Source: CAVTYH01 sp963773875
Lineage (GTDB): Bacteria; Planctomycetota; Planctomycetia; Pirellulales; JADZDJ01
Assembly (NCBI GenBank): GCA_963773875.1
Contig: CAVZCV010000009.1
Location: 62,001 to 126,000 of the forward strand
DNA: 64,000 nt
Direction of reading: 5' to 3'
The stretch's first letter is position 1. The number at the start of each line of letters is the position of its first letter. The notes beneath the pieces were generated by a model. The model searched no databases. It saw nothing but the letters and a program-made list of their open reading frames with translations, and was not told the origin of the DNA. Shown here piece after piece: positions 27,875 to 40,300 of the stretch. Both the position numbers and the translations under genes were made by a program.

Positions 27875-30800
27875 TCAAATGCTCGGAAAGATTTTCTGCG
27901 TCTCGAATCCAGCGAGCGCCGAAAAAATCTCGTCAACGGCCTTGGGCGTGGCATGCGCTGTGACTTCGTCCCAATCGCTCAACGAGAATTGCGTCAAAGC
28001 CGCTTGCAGCAGGGGCGACGGAACGGGGCGCGGCGTCGCGCCGTTGCTAACCGACGTGGCGGTCGACTTGTGGAATTGCTGTTCATTCGCATCGCTCGCT
28101 TTCGTCTGCGGAACGGCCAGCACACTCGCCGTGCGCAAACTGGCCGAGGCTGACATCGAGGTCTGCAGCGTGGGACTGACCTGACTGGGATCGACATTCA
28201 CGACAATCGCTCCGTTCCCGCTGCTGACTAAATCGGCCAGGATTAGCGCCGCCGAGATTCCCAGCGCGGCATTGCTATTGATGTTCACGCTTTTGTTGCC
28301 GGCGAACGCCAGCTTGGCGCTGGGAGCATAAACAATACCTGTCAGACTCACATTCCCGCCAGAAATATTGATCGGCGCTTTCGTGGAGCGTTGCTCAAAC
28401 AGCACGATACTTTGGTACGTGCCGCTGGTGGGCGCGCTCAGCGTGACGGTAGTGTTGGGCGCGATATTGATTCCATCGCACGATTTTTTCGGCACATTGT
28501 AGATCATCACGCCATCGCCCGTGAGCTTGGCGGTGCCGCTGATGCTCAATCCACCGCCTTGCAGATAATAAATGCCTGGCAGCAGCGTGACACTGGCGCT
28601 GCCGGTAATCTTAATCCCGCCGACATAGGTGCCGGGCGAAAGCGTGACAGTTTTTTTGCCGGAGATATTGGCACATTTGAAGGTCGGCGAAGCTGCAGTC
28701 GGCGGCGCAAGCGCGGCCAGTGGATCGGCGACTCGTGCGGCGTTCTGGACAATCGTGCCTTGGAATTTCCCTTTACCCGCCGTGTACAATTTGCCGACGA
28801 CATCGATCTCGGCCGCCGAGATAACGCCCTTGCCGGTGTCGATGCCCGCTTTGGAATTGTTGGAATCGATAACGATGTGTCCGCCGCCGTTGACGCGAAT
28901 TCCGCCGTTGCCGGAATTGGTGAGCGCGCCCTTGCCGGACGTATCGAGCAGCAAGATGCCGGCATTGCCGACGTTGTTGGGATTGCCGATGCGGAGTTGT
29001 GCTTGAACGGTGACGCTCTGATTGGGATCGGTAAGTGAAGCGATTTTGACCGTCACGTTGCCTGTGCCAACCGTCGACGAGTTGGTCAGCAATTGCAGCT
29101 GGCCGCTCGCCAGGCCCGGCAACCGGAACAATGGAATGGAATTGGTCGGCTGGCCATCCAAACCCATCAGCATCGCCGAAATCGGGCCGCTGACGCCGAT
29201 GATGGACGCCACGAACGAGTCTTCGGTATTACCAATGTTATTCACATTCAGCGAGAAATCTGCCGCGCCGGGCTGCATGAGCGTTTGCGAGGCAGGAGTG
29301 AACGCGGCCGTCAGTCCTTGGGTGGGCGAAATGGTGAGCGACGTGCCATCGGTCGACTTGACCGCTGAGTTGGCCTGCGATGTCGCCGTCGCAAACAGGG
29401 GAAGTGAACCGGGATCCGCGAAGTTGATGGCCGTTGTGGTGATGTTGACCACTCGCGACGCACCCGCGGCGAGTGTGATTTGCGTGGCCGCCAGCGTGCT
29501 CACCAACGCGGCCGGACCGGACAGCGAGAGATTAAATGTATCGCTGGCTGTGCCGGCGTTGGTCACCGTGAGTTGGAAAGTTGTTCCCGGCGGGCCGGCG
29601 GAGGGACTTAGCGTCGCCTGCACGCCTTGAGAGACCACATTCAATGCACCGGCGGCCGTGTCGGAAATCGATGAATCGGCAGCGGAAACGGCCTGCACCT
29701 GGAACGGATAGGCGCTGGGCGCGAGATTGCCAGCCGCGGTCAGCGTGAGCGTGATATCGAGAAAGTTGCCCGCGCCGGGCGGCACTTCGACGCTGGATTG
29801 CTCAAAGCTGGCAGTAATGCCGGCCGGCAGTCCGGCGGTCGATAATGCAAATGTATCGGTCGCACTGCCGGTGTTTGTGACTTGAACCGTGTAACTCGCC
29901 GAGGTGCCGCGTCCCGCGGTGGCCGATGTCGGCAGCAGCGCGGCGACAACGCCGCGGGCAACTGGATCGGCTGCGGGCAACAGTGGCGTGCCCACCAAAT
30001 CGAGTTCGCCCTCTACCGAGCCTGAAACGCCGCCAGTCGTGGCCGAAACCACGAATCCAAGTTCACTCAGCGGCGCGAACGGATCGGCCGTAATCGTGAT
30101 CGGCACATCGACGCTGCCGCCCGCCGCAACCGTCACTTGCGATTGCAGACCAACCCAGTCGGCAGGAACGCCAGTGGTGGAAAGATTGTACGTCACTGGC
30201 GACTGCGTCGGGTTGACGATCGTCAGCGTGTAGGCGGCGGTTTCACCGGGACGCGCAGTGTTGGCGGCCGGCGCGAGCGACAGGATCTGTTTCGCAAGAA
30301 CGTTTTGCGGTGGCAGTGTTAGCGCACCGTCCGCGCCTTGGCTGGTGAAATCGACGGTCGAGTCCAGCGTTACCGCGCGGGTTTCACCTGGTTGCAGGTT
30401 GCTGATTGTCGACTGCCAGGTGATGCTTGAAGTCGGCGAAGCGCCGCCCAGGGTTAGATCCCATTTGAGCGTGTCAAAATCGGTCCCGTGTACAATGCTG
30501 GTCGGGGCAATGTTGAACGAGCCGGGAACTACAGATACGTCGGTATTATTTGGGATCTGCACCTGGGCCGTTACCGGAATGGTAGAGAACGCGAGGACTT
30601 GATAGATGATGAGGCTGCTGCGGTCGGCACTGAAGAGCAGGTCACCATCGCCGGACATGCGCACAATCTGGGACGGAATATCGAGCCCGATGAAGTGGAT
30701 GTTGCTGGGATCATTGGCGTCAAACACGAAGAGTCCCGGATCGGTTGCGGCATCGTCCTGGTTGCCATACGCGAACAGCCCGCCCCCCAGCGACACGATC

Positions 30801-33800
30801 TGCGAGTAGCCGAGTCCCAGGGCCGGCTCCGCGAGAACTTGGGTATGAATGAGCTGCGGATTCGCCGGATCGCTGATATCGAGGCTGGCCAACACCGCGT
30901 TGCCGGTGAACCGAGCATCGGTGCTGTTTTGGTGCCATCCTCCGGTCGATGCGGTAATAAAGGCCTTGGTCCCCACCACGTCAATGGCCACCACGTGGAC
31001 AGTTCCCGGAATCTCCAGATCCCGGATGACGTGGATATTTCGCGGATCGCTGATGTCCACGACGTGCACCAGGCCGACTCCCGTTTGCGTGTCCGTGCCG
31101 GTTGACGAACTGCCGGAGACGTAGGCGATCGTCGGCGAAACTTGCGTGATCGCCCAAGTGGTGTGTTTGCCGCCGCTTTCGTCCACGAGGCCGTTGCTCG
31201 AAAGTCCGTCGATGTTGGTGCCGTAATCGTTGAACAGAAGGCCGTCATTCACGCCGTCGCGACCCGCGGGCGTGCCACTGGCGCTGACGGCATCGCCATC
31301 GAAGAACGGCGCCGCCGGATTCGTGATGTTGACTGCGATCACGCTCCCGGTCTGAGAATAGATAGTGAATCCGAAAAAGGTGTGCAGGTTGATATGCACT
31401 ATGAACGCATCGGTGTCGGTGAGCATGAAGTCGGCCGCGTCGCTGAAGGGGAGTTCTCCGGTAGTGCCGAGAAACTGCGGGTTCGCGGGGTCGGTCAGCG
31501 AATAGGTGTCCAACTTGGTGGAATTGGGCAGGTTGGCTCCATCGTTGCCGCCGCGCACCGCGACCAGCAAGTTGCCGCGAATCTTGAGAAGGTCGGTTCC
31601 CGTTCCCACCACACGCAGGAGTTGCGGATTGTTGAGGTTCTCCCCCGCGATGTTGAAAACGCTGATCCCCGCTCGGCTGGCGACATAGACATAGTCGCCA
31701 TTTCGAATCGCATCATTTGCGCCCGCAACCGATGCCAGCCCCACCAAGCTGGGCGGATCGAGATCACCAGATTTGTTATCGATTACGAGTGTGTTCGTAA
31801 CGGTGTGCGTGCCGGGCGGCAAAGTTTCCGGACCCACCGTAATCGATGCCGTAACCGGAGAGCCGATTAGCACGCGGCCCTCCTGACTGGCGCCAACAAT
31901 TGGCGTGCCGCGCGCATCGGCAATCGTCGCAATAATCGTATATTCGCCGTTCGCGAAGCCCGTCGTATCAAACGTGCCGAGATTCACGGTCGCCAGCGAC
32001 TCTGCGACACTCAGAGCAAACGACACGGAAGGCGAAGTGAAAACGAGATTCCCATTCGGATCGCGCACCTCGAACCACGCGAGCGCATCCTGCTGGCGGT
32101 TCACGGCGTTGAGCACTCGGGCCGAGACTGCGATCGTGCTGCCGGTATCGGCGAACGGCGGCGAGGCCGCAACCGAGACGACGGACACCGTCTCGGCACG
32201 CGCTCGCATCGTGCCCGGCACACTCTTCGATACTGTCGGAAACCCCGCTGCGGTCGCGATCACCTGGAATTCGAACGCCTGTAACTCGCCGGGATCGTTT
32301 TGGGTGAGCGTGGCGAATAGACCATTCGAATACTGGCCAGGATCGAGTGTGATCGACGTCAGCGAGAAATCGCCGGTGACGCCCGCGGGCAGTTCGAGCA
32401 GGCTCAGGTCGTAGGTTGTGGTCTGGTCGCCGACGTTGTGCACAAGGACGCCAAAATGCTGCGCTACTCCTTGCTGCGCGACGAGGCTGTTGGGAATGAG
32501 CGAGACTTCGACGTTGTGATGGCGGAGCGCGGTCACCGTTTCCGCAAAGGTGTCCAGAACATTGCCGAGGGCCACGACTGCTGCTTGGATCTGGGGCGCT
32601 GTCTGGGCGTTTGCCAATGCATCGGTTGCAATTGAAAGCGGTTGAGCGAACAAGACCAGCGTCGGATCAACGGCTAACAGGCTTTCAATGCTGGTGAGGT
32701 TGGCCAGCGCCTGACTTTTGAACACCGAGCTCGACGGGTCCTGCACGAGGTTCGTGAGCGCGATGCTAAGGTTGCCCAGCCGATTGGCAAGATCGCTGTC
32801 GCCGAGTTCGGCCGCAGCGGTTGAGGCAATCGCAATGGCGGCCGCACCGGGAACAACTACGTTGACACCAATGTCGAAAGTTTGAGTTTGCGCCGAACCG
32901 ACCGGCCCGAATGTGGCTACGATCCTCGTGTTCAGCAAGCTATTCAGTGGCACGGATGCCGCGGGCGTCAAGACGACGGTGAATGTCGTCGATTGTCCTA
33001 CGGCCAGGGAAATGGTCGGCGGCAGGTCGGTCACCGTTAGTCCCGCAGGTAACACAGTCGACAGCATGATGCTGTCTTCCGACACGTTGCCAACATTGGT
33101 GATTGTGATCGTATCGTTGATCGAGACGCCGGGGGTACTGCTTTCTGCGGGCGAATTGGCGATAAAATCAAGCGCATCAAGCGCGGGCATGATGAAGACT
33201 ACGGTCGTAGATTGATGGATCGTTGGATCGTTCGCGCTGGTTGCCGTTACGTCGAACGATAGTTGCGTCCCTGGAGACGGCAACTGTCCGCCGGTCGGTT
33301 GTAAATACAAACCGACAATGCCAGTCTTACCTGGCAAAATGTTGACGTCAGGATTGCTGGCCAGTACGGCAAAGCCGCTGGGCACATTTGCGAACGAAAT
33401 CGCATGGGTGTCGGCTGCCGGACCAAGATTATGGATTGCGGCCTGAAATGCGGAAGGCAATTGTGCGCCACCGATCTGAATGGAAAACACGGGATCGGGA
33501 GTCACCGCCAAGGTAATACCCGGCAATGTGGCGGCGATCGAAATAGCTACGCTAGTTCGCGCAATCAAATTGGGATCGTTGAGGGACGCGCAATCACTTC
33601 GATAAGATGCGTGCCACTTTGCAAACCAGCGCTCGGAAGCGCAGTTATGTTCCCAGAATTGTCGATCGTCACAATCCAGCCAGGCGGGGCAATGACGGAC
33701 TGGTCATAGGTATCTGCGAAACTAGTGTTAACGTGGACCTGAAAGCTAGTGGAAGTGTTTTGGTCGGTAGTCAACGCAGCGGGCGAGCCGGAAATCGCCA

Positions 33801-36800
33801 GGACTTTGCTTGCGGTCCCGCTCAACGTTGCAGTCTCGGTCCCATCTCCATTCGCCACGAGTCCGAGGCTGCCTGAATAGCCGGCAAAAGCGGCGCCACT
33901 GGAGAGTGGAATTGCACTTCCGCCGAGAGTTACATTGCCCGTACTCGGTCCCAAGTTCAGTGCGGCGCTGGTGGCGGTAACGGTTGCGGTGCCTGAAAAG
34001 TTGGGTGCCGTTGTTGCTCCACTACCGGAAAGCGTGGCAGAATTGGCGATGATCGTATATGTACCAGCAGCGAGAGCCTGGCCATTGAGCGTCAGACCAT
34101 CCGCAGTCAACGTGATTGTTAAACTTCCCGTTGCGGTTGCCGAGTAACTCGCCCATTCACCGCTCACACCTAAGCTCACTTCCGCGGGCCCATAAAACGA
34201 AAGGGTTCCGACGCCGCTGGCCGCGAACGAATTGCTTCCCGAAATCTGGACTGCAGTTGATACCGTGGAAGAACGTGCGATGACTCCCGATCCAATCATT
34301 TGTCCGTCTTTAAATACAGCCGCATTTGGCGCACTCAGTGTCGTCGTGGCAAAAACATTGGTGGCGTTAGAATTCCAACTCGCTGCCAAACTTCCCGATA
34401 TCAGGCCGCTGGTGGTCCTCGCCGCACCACTTAACGTGCCGCCGAGCAGATTTGCAGCAACCACTTCCGACGCGAAGGCCAAGTCATCCGGTGCGTCGGC
34501 CCGCGGAAAATTCCCGAAAAGCAAATCGCCAATGGGCGGATCTCCCAAGCCCAACCTGCGGGCGGTACTTTCCCCAGTCATAAAATTGGCGGTGGCAACA
34601 TTGCCCAGCACCTCGGCGCCTGCGACAAACGTTCTGCTGACGCCTTGCTCGAGATTCTTTACGTTCTTTGCGGCGTTCGCGCCGCCGTTCACAGGTCCGC
34701 TGCCGGGGCCACCCTTTCCGAACAGCGTCTTCAGATAATTGATCAGCGCTCGAACCATTCCCAGCACTGAAAACTCCTCATCCGTTGCGTTGTGCAGGCC
34801 ATTGTCGGATACCGCGACAGTATTATTCGATGCATCCTTTTGGAGCCAGGCGATCCGCGGAATGCCGTTGACATTGACCGCTCGACTGGGCACGAGCACC
34901 GTCTCGCCCCCCAGCACCGCCGCAGTAATCCTCGCGTTCGCCTCCGGAGAGAAACCGAGACCTGGCAATTGCAATAGATTGCCTGGCGAAAGTTGGACCG
35001 CAATCACACCGGGCTGCGAAAGCGCCTGTACGAAGATGCCCATCGAGGAGTTTGGCGACAACGTGGACGCGTTGGGCAGACCAGTGTTGAAAATCGAAGC
35101 CTCGATAATGCTGTCATAAATACCCTGCAATTGCCGCATAGCGGCACCGGCCGCCACCGCCTGTCCGGGCGGCAGCGCAACTCGAGGTTTATCTCGCAGA
35201 ATATCAATATCGATCCTCGTGGCGCCCATTGAGGTGTCTGGATCGATCACCACGGTGCTACTGACAGCAACGATGCGCGGCGAATCGAGATAGTCAACGA
35301 CTCGCGCAAGTCCGCTAGCTCTCGTGGCCACTTCGTCCGACAATACGGCGAAACTATTGGCGGTGACGATCGTCTCGTTTCTCAGCACTTGACGTGTCAG
35401 TTGATTCGATACTGCATCGTCATCCGGAATCGTGGGGTCTTCTAAACGGGCCGTCAGGACCGCGTTGTCGGCGACGGCTCGCGCTTGACGGGGCTGTACA
35501 GAGCCGAGCGCTTCTGCCGCAGTTGCGACATCCAGTGTGACCAGGTCGAACTCACTGATTGTCGGCAACCCACCGGGGGCGATGCTGACCGTCGTGTTGC
35601 TGCCATTTTGCCGCGCTGCAAAACCGATTTTATCCAGCAGTGTCTTATCAATAGTCTCGGTTTGAACAGTGCCGTTTGGCTTCGGCGTTAGCATCGCTAT
35701 CTCCAAGAAAAGTCCCGTTACAATCTCGCTGCCGAGCGGAAAATTGGTGAGAACTTCTTGAAAAACCGTGCCCGTCAAAATTTGATCGTTGCTCGTGTCG
35801 ATAAATGCGGCGTCGCCAAGTTCGACGTACGGCGTATAGGTACTTGTTGTCGCACTGATGAACCCACCGGCGGCCGAACTGCTCACGAAATTGCCGATTG
35901 TCAATGGCCGACCCACAAGATCCACGTCGTTGAAGATTTCATGCAGCACCACGTTCTGTGAGATGCCCCCGCTGCCTGGCAAAAATGCCGCCGTAGCTGG
36001 GCGATAGATTTCTACCGTCAATGTGATCTCGGTTTTCGCCCGCAAATTGTCGGGAACTTCGGCGAAGCTTCCTGTAGGATTTGCAAAAACCTGCCCAAGT
36101 TGCGCACCGCCATTAACGGATCGGCACTTCGTAAACCACTGCCCGAATCGAACTGAAACCAGTAATGACTCGTTGCTTCTGCGAGCAGTTGAGGATCGTT
36201 TGCCGGATCTGAAACTGGCGTGCCAGGCTGAACGTAGCCTAGAACTTGACCACTGTCCGGAAACATCGAAAGTGCCAATTGCTGCGCCTGATCTTGAGTA
36301 AGGGCACCGGAGACATAGTTCGCTGGAATGCCGCTGGCGCGCATCAGGGCTACGCCCAAGCTGGCTGCATCCAGAGCGTTTCCTGCGCCGCTCCAGAGGG
36401 TGCCTCGCGCACCCCGTAGCGAACCGGTATAGGAGTTGAAACCGATTTGTGAGTGCAAGAACTCGAAGATTTGTTGCGGATCGTACGACAGCTCCGCTGC
36501 TTTCTCTTGAATAAATGGATCATTCGAGTTCGCATCGGGAGTCGATGCCAGAAGCGCGGAACTGGAGAGCGTGCCGGAGCGCAATATCGCCGCTGGCGTG
36601 TCATCGGTTGCCATCGAGGCAATTAGTGTGCCGAATGCGTGGGCGCCGCTGTCCAACTGCAGCGGAATCACCGTTGGCAGTGAAACCGTCAACGTGACAC
36701 TCGTCCGACTGAAGCCTTCAATCGTACCCAAATTCCAAGCAAGGTTTTGTCCGCTCTGATCGGGAGCGATCGAAGCGTTCAAGTAGGTCACGCCCGAAGC

Positions 36801-37079
36801 GAGCGCATCGGTCAATAGCACGCCGGTGATGCGATCGGCCTGGTTGTTGTAGACCGTGAAGGTCAAAGTTTCCTGATGGTTGAGCACGTCACCCGCGAAA
36901 TACGACGAAAGCGAGCGTCCAACAACGATTGGCGGGGAAACCGAGAGCATCGATCGAGCTTCAAGCGTCTCAATCCACGCAGTTCGCCGATTGCCGCTAA
37001 TCCAACGTTTGCTTCGGCGCTTCCGACTCGTTAGAGCCGCGAGTAGGCGCGAGCGGCGCGGGGAAAGAGCCGACTTCAT
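27875..37079 (-). CDS. giant LEPR-XLL surface protein with transglutaminase-like, CARDB/NEW3-like and LVIVD-like repeats; two frameshifts
   Basis: Three overlapping open frames (37079 to ~36105, ~36105 to 33572, 33572 to 27875) join into one protein of about 3,066 residues. Joint 1 lies near 36103-36110; reading one frame over gives AQLGQVFANPTGSFAEVPDN leading into LRAKTEITLTVEIY. Joint 2 lies near 33572, where one A restored in CCCAATTTG gives TIPNLIARTSVAIS. Domain order: a basic N terminus with the LEPR-XLL-like motif ETLEARSMLS (residues ~37-46); a DUF11-like beta domain; a transglutaminase-like domain (~190-265) lacking the catalytic Cys; long beta-rich regions; CARDB/NEW3-type modules (GVTVDL-like 'PADWVGLQSQVTVAAGG'); a LVIVD-like propeller region (VHVVDISDPRNIHVIRDLEI); and a C-terminal block with SPGTYVGGIKITGSASVTL. 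AGGAG precedes the ATG. It is probably exported and part of the cell surface; function unknown. Confidence 0.8.
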
Positions 37080-38207
37080 CGGTGTAACTCCTGGTGCTTC
37101 GCGGTAATTCTTCGGCGAGAGCGGTTGAATTGATCCGCGCGGGATTTCGTTTCGAACTCATCTGCCGGCCGCTTGCGCATCGCGGCTGCAACATACACAG
37201 ATAAAACTGCGGGAGGGAGCGGTTCGAGGACATCTATTTTCCGCCAAGCGGCGGATTTAGATCCCCTCCCGGTAAGGGAGACGCCTGCAATCTGCATCCA
37301 AGATCATTTGTGGTCGCGAGTTGCGGCTAAATCGGATCGGCTAGCGAGATGCCGTGCGGCCCAGAAAAAAACTTCGGACAACCCTATCGGCGTACACCTG
37401 CTGCGACGCTCGCCCCTGCAGTCCTAATACTCGTTCGCTCGTGAGACGCGCCAAAAACCCACCGTTGTGGCACACGTTTCTGAGGCACGAAATCGGTGCC
37501 GGAAATCGTTGGCGCGGAGTTTTTGAGACTGTCCTGGCGTAGATCCGCCACGACTGCATCATCAACCCAAGGTTTACGGCACGCATCATTTGTGGTTCCG
37601 GTCACGATACGACGCTAATGCCATTCGCCGACCTCTGGGGTCAAAAGGTGCAGTTGTTCGCCAATCCGCAATACAACTTTCTGACCAATTCCGGCAGCTC
37701 CGGTTGGACAGTCTTTGTCGGTCTGACTCTGCTGGTGCCGGGTGCTTAAGAAAATCGTGAGACAGCTCGCGCCAGCACTGGCGATGTACAGGTCAAGCAA
37801 GGATTAATTACTTTAGACGCTGAAATGGCCAAGTGCCAAGAGGTAATTGCCGCACGCGTCTCATATTCGGGTTACGTAGCCGCATTCCCCGAATCGATGG
37901 TCGAAAGATCGCTGAGGAACAAATTGAAACGAGCGGTGGACAAAGGAAAGTTGACCAAAGTCGTCAAATCCTGCGATATTCCGTCGAGTGTTTCGAATGG
38001 TAAGTAGCTCCTCGAAATTCGTTTTGCGTGCCAGGGCAAGTCTGGCACTGCTCGAATTTGTTGCGAGCTGTCACGGGCCGCACTTGAAGAAAGGTAGACG
38101 CCAAAACGGCGCAGGTTTTCAGAATCGAGACTCTCAAGGAATTTCCATTAGTTTTCTGCCGCTATATCTTTCGATCGCTTCGGAATCTCCAACAGTCATT
38201 TACTCGA
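37080..38207. other. 1.1 kb spacer with decayed coding sequence
   Basis: No intact gene is recognised. A beta-barrel-like tail is at 37592-37749 (separate entry). A 60-codon open frame at 37825-38007 has no good ribosome binding site and no recognisable features. The 12-base word ATCATTTGTGGT occurs at about 37305 and again at about 37586, bracketing the decayed stretch. Confidence 0.45.
37592..37749 (+). pseudogene. C-terminal fragment of an outer-membrane beta-barrel-like protein
   Basis: The frame GHDTTLMPFADLWGQKVQLF continues NPQYNFLTNSGSSGW and ends TVFVGLTLLVPGA with a stop at 37747-37749. Alternating hydrophobic strands and a final TVFVGLTLL strand are typical of the last two strands of small barrel proteins in planctomycetes. 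There is no start codon with a ribosome binding site, so I read this as a remnant. The family cannot be named. Confidence 0.35.
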
Positions 38208-40127
38208 ATGAGTCGCACAGCCGGTTTCGGTCAAACGATGACCCCAAACTCCAGCAATTGCAATTCCGATATCAAAGCTTTGATATTGGCCCTGGGAATT
38301 GCCGGGATCAACGCGAGTCTGTTCGCGGCGGACACTGTGAGATCGCCCGATGGCAATGTTGTCGTCTCGTTTCGGTTGCAAAATGGCGGCACGCCGGCCT
38401 ATTCGATTCAGTATCTGCGCATGCCGCTGGTGCTGGAATCGAGGCTGGGCTTCGACCCCGACTTTACCAGCAGATTTCAAATCACGGGCACATCCACAGA
38501 CGAACATGAAGGCCAATGGACGCAGGTCTACGGCGAGCGGAAAGTGGTGCCGGATCATTATCGGGAATTGAACGTCGATCTAAAGCACAAATCCGGCCGA
38601 CAGCTTCGGCTCACGTTCCGCACCTACGACGAAGGCGCAGCGCTGCGGTACACGCTGCTTGCCTCTGAGGAGGCGAGCGACTTCAAGCTCACCGCCGAAA
38701 AAACCGAATTCCGCTTTCCACCCGAGACCTGGGGCTACGAAGAGCATGCTACGGAAGGAGAATTTAAACGGACCCGTATCGAAGACTTTCAGGCCCAGTG
38801 CGAGCGCCCGCTGACGCTGGAATTTGCCGACGGACGGTTCGCCAGCCTGGCCGAGGCCGACAATGAGAGATATCCACGGATGCTCTTATCACCGCTCCCC
38901 GATGAGCGCGGTGCCTTGGTCAGTGCTCTCGGCGGCACCACTTCCAATACCGTTCCGCGCAGCGGTCTCGCGGACAATAGCCGCAACGCCCATGCCACGC
39001 TTCGTCCGGGTGAATCGACCCCGTGGCGGATGTTCGTCGTTGGCCAGCGGCCGGGCGATCTGTTGGAACGAAACTATTTGATGCTCAACCTGAATCCGCC
39101 GCTGGCTCTCAAGGACACGTCTTGGATCAAACCCGGCAAAGCGATGCGCGACACTGCCCTAACCACAGCCAATTCCAAAGCCATTATCGATTTTGCCGCC
39201 ACGGCCGGGTTGCGCTACGTCGAATTGGACGACGGGTGGTACGGCACCATCGACCCTAAAACCGGCGATGCCACGGCGGCACGAATACCGAATTTGGATC
39301 TCGACGAAATCGTTCGCTATGGCCAGCAGAAAAACATCGGACTGATTTTGTACGTCGATTGGCGACAAGCCAACAAGCAGCGCGACACGCTCTTTCCCCT
39401 ATATGAAAAGTGGGGAGTCGCGGGTCTGAAACTGGGCTTCGTCCCGGTTGGCCCACAGGCAGATACCGTCTGGGTCACTGAAACCATCCAAAAAGCGGCT
39501 GAGCACCATCTGCTGCTCAACCTTCACGACGGTTATCGTTCCACCGGTCTGTCGCGGACCTATCCTAATCTGATGACCGTCGAAGGCATCCGAGGCAACG
39601 AACACATGCCAACTGCCGAACACAATTGCACGCTTCCGTTCACGCGGTATATCGCCGGTCCAGGCGATTACACGGTTTGTTATTATGACCGCCGGATTAA
39701 GACGACCCATGCGCATCAGCTCGCCATGTCGGTTGTGTCGTACAGCCCGTTGCAGTGGATATTTTGGTACGACAAGCCGAGCCAATATAACGGCGAGCCG
39801 GAAATCGAATTCTTTCAGAAAGTCCCCACGGTTTGGGACGAAACCAAAGTCGTTAGTGGCGAGATTGGCAAATTTGCGACAATTGCCCGTCGCCACGGCG
39901 ATGATTGGTTCGTCGGAACAATCAACGGCAATGAACCGCGGAAATTGCAGCTACCTTTGTCATTCTTAGAACCCGGAAAGCATTACACGGCTCACATCTA
40001 TTATGATGACGATGCGGTTGTCACAGCCACGAAAGTCGGCGTCGACACCCGTCAAGTAAGTTCAAATTCGATTCTGTCGGTGCCTTTAAGTGCGGCAGGT
40101 GGCCAAGCTATTTGGATTACACGGTAA
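38208..40127 (+). CDS. glycoside hydrolase family 97 (alpha-glucosidase/alpha-galactosidase)
   Basis: The 639-residue protein has an N-terminal hydrophobic signal (residues ~25-42, ALILALGIAGINASLFAAD). It continues as the GH97 N-domain (SPDGNVVVSFRLQNGGTPAYS, GRQLRLTFRTYDEGAALRY), the barrel (FAATAGLRYVELDDGWYG) and the catalytic segment NLHDGYRSTGLSRTYPN followed by TVEGIRGNEH. The HDG arrangement is that of the retaining branch of GH97, where an Asp rather than two Glu bases is used; this is recalled family knowledge, not proven here. The start could also be 38238 (MTPNSS). It is followed by a sugar ABC transporter on the same strand, so release of a hexose from an alpha-linked glycan and its uptake is a coherent pathway. 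Confidence 0.9.
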   Translation: MSRTAGFGQTMTPNSSNCNSDIKALILALGIAGINASLFAADTVRSPDGNVVVSFRLQNGGTPAYSIQYLRMPLVLESRLGFDPDFTSRFQITGTSTDEHEGQWTQVYGERKVVPDHYRELNVDLKHKSGRQLRLTFRTYDEGAALRYTLLASEEASDFKLTAEKTEFRFPPETWGYEEHATEGEFKRTRIEDFQAQCERPLTLEFADGRFASLAEADNERYPRMLLSPLPDERGALVSALGGTTSNTVPRSGLADNSRNAHATLRPGESTPWRMFVVGQRPGDLLERNYLMLNLNPPLALKDTSWIKPGKAMRDTALTTANSKAIIDFAATAGLRYVELDDGWYGTIDPKTGDATAARIPNLDLDEIVRYGQQKNIGLILYVDWRQANKQRDTLFPLYEKWGVAGLKLGFVPVGPQADTVWVTETIQKAAEHHLLLNLHDGYRSTGLSRTYPNLMTVEGIRGNEHMPTAEHNCTLPFTRYIAGPGDYTVCYYDRRIKTTHAHQLAMSVVSYSPLQWIFWYDKPSQYNGEPEIEFFQKVPTVWDETKVVSGEIGKFATIARRHGDDWFVGTINGNEPRKLQLPLSFLEPGKHYTAHIYYDDDAVVTATKVGVDTRQVSSNSILSVPLSAAGGQAIWITR

Positions 40128-40300
40128 CCTTACCTGAGAACATTCAATCGGCGACAAAGCGAGGAGATGCATCTCCAACTCCGCAGGATCGTAACTAGGC
40201 TCAATCATGGTCCGCGCACAACGCGCGCGAGGTTCGCAATTAGCCCGGATACATCGAATCGACGCCGCTCATCACAAAACCGCACTCAATGGAGCTTTTC

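Noticed and set aside
37825..38007. 60-codon gene
   Set aside because: No ribosome binding site, no recognisable features and located in a decayed stretch; not enough support to list as a gene.
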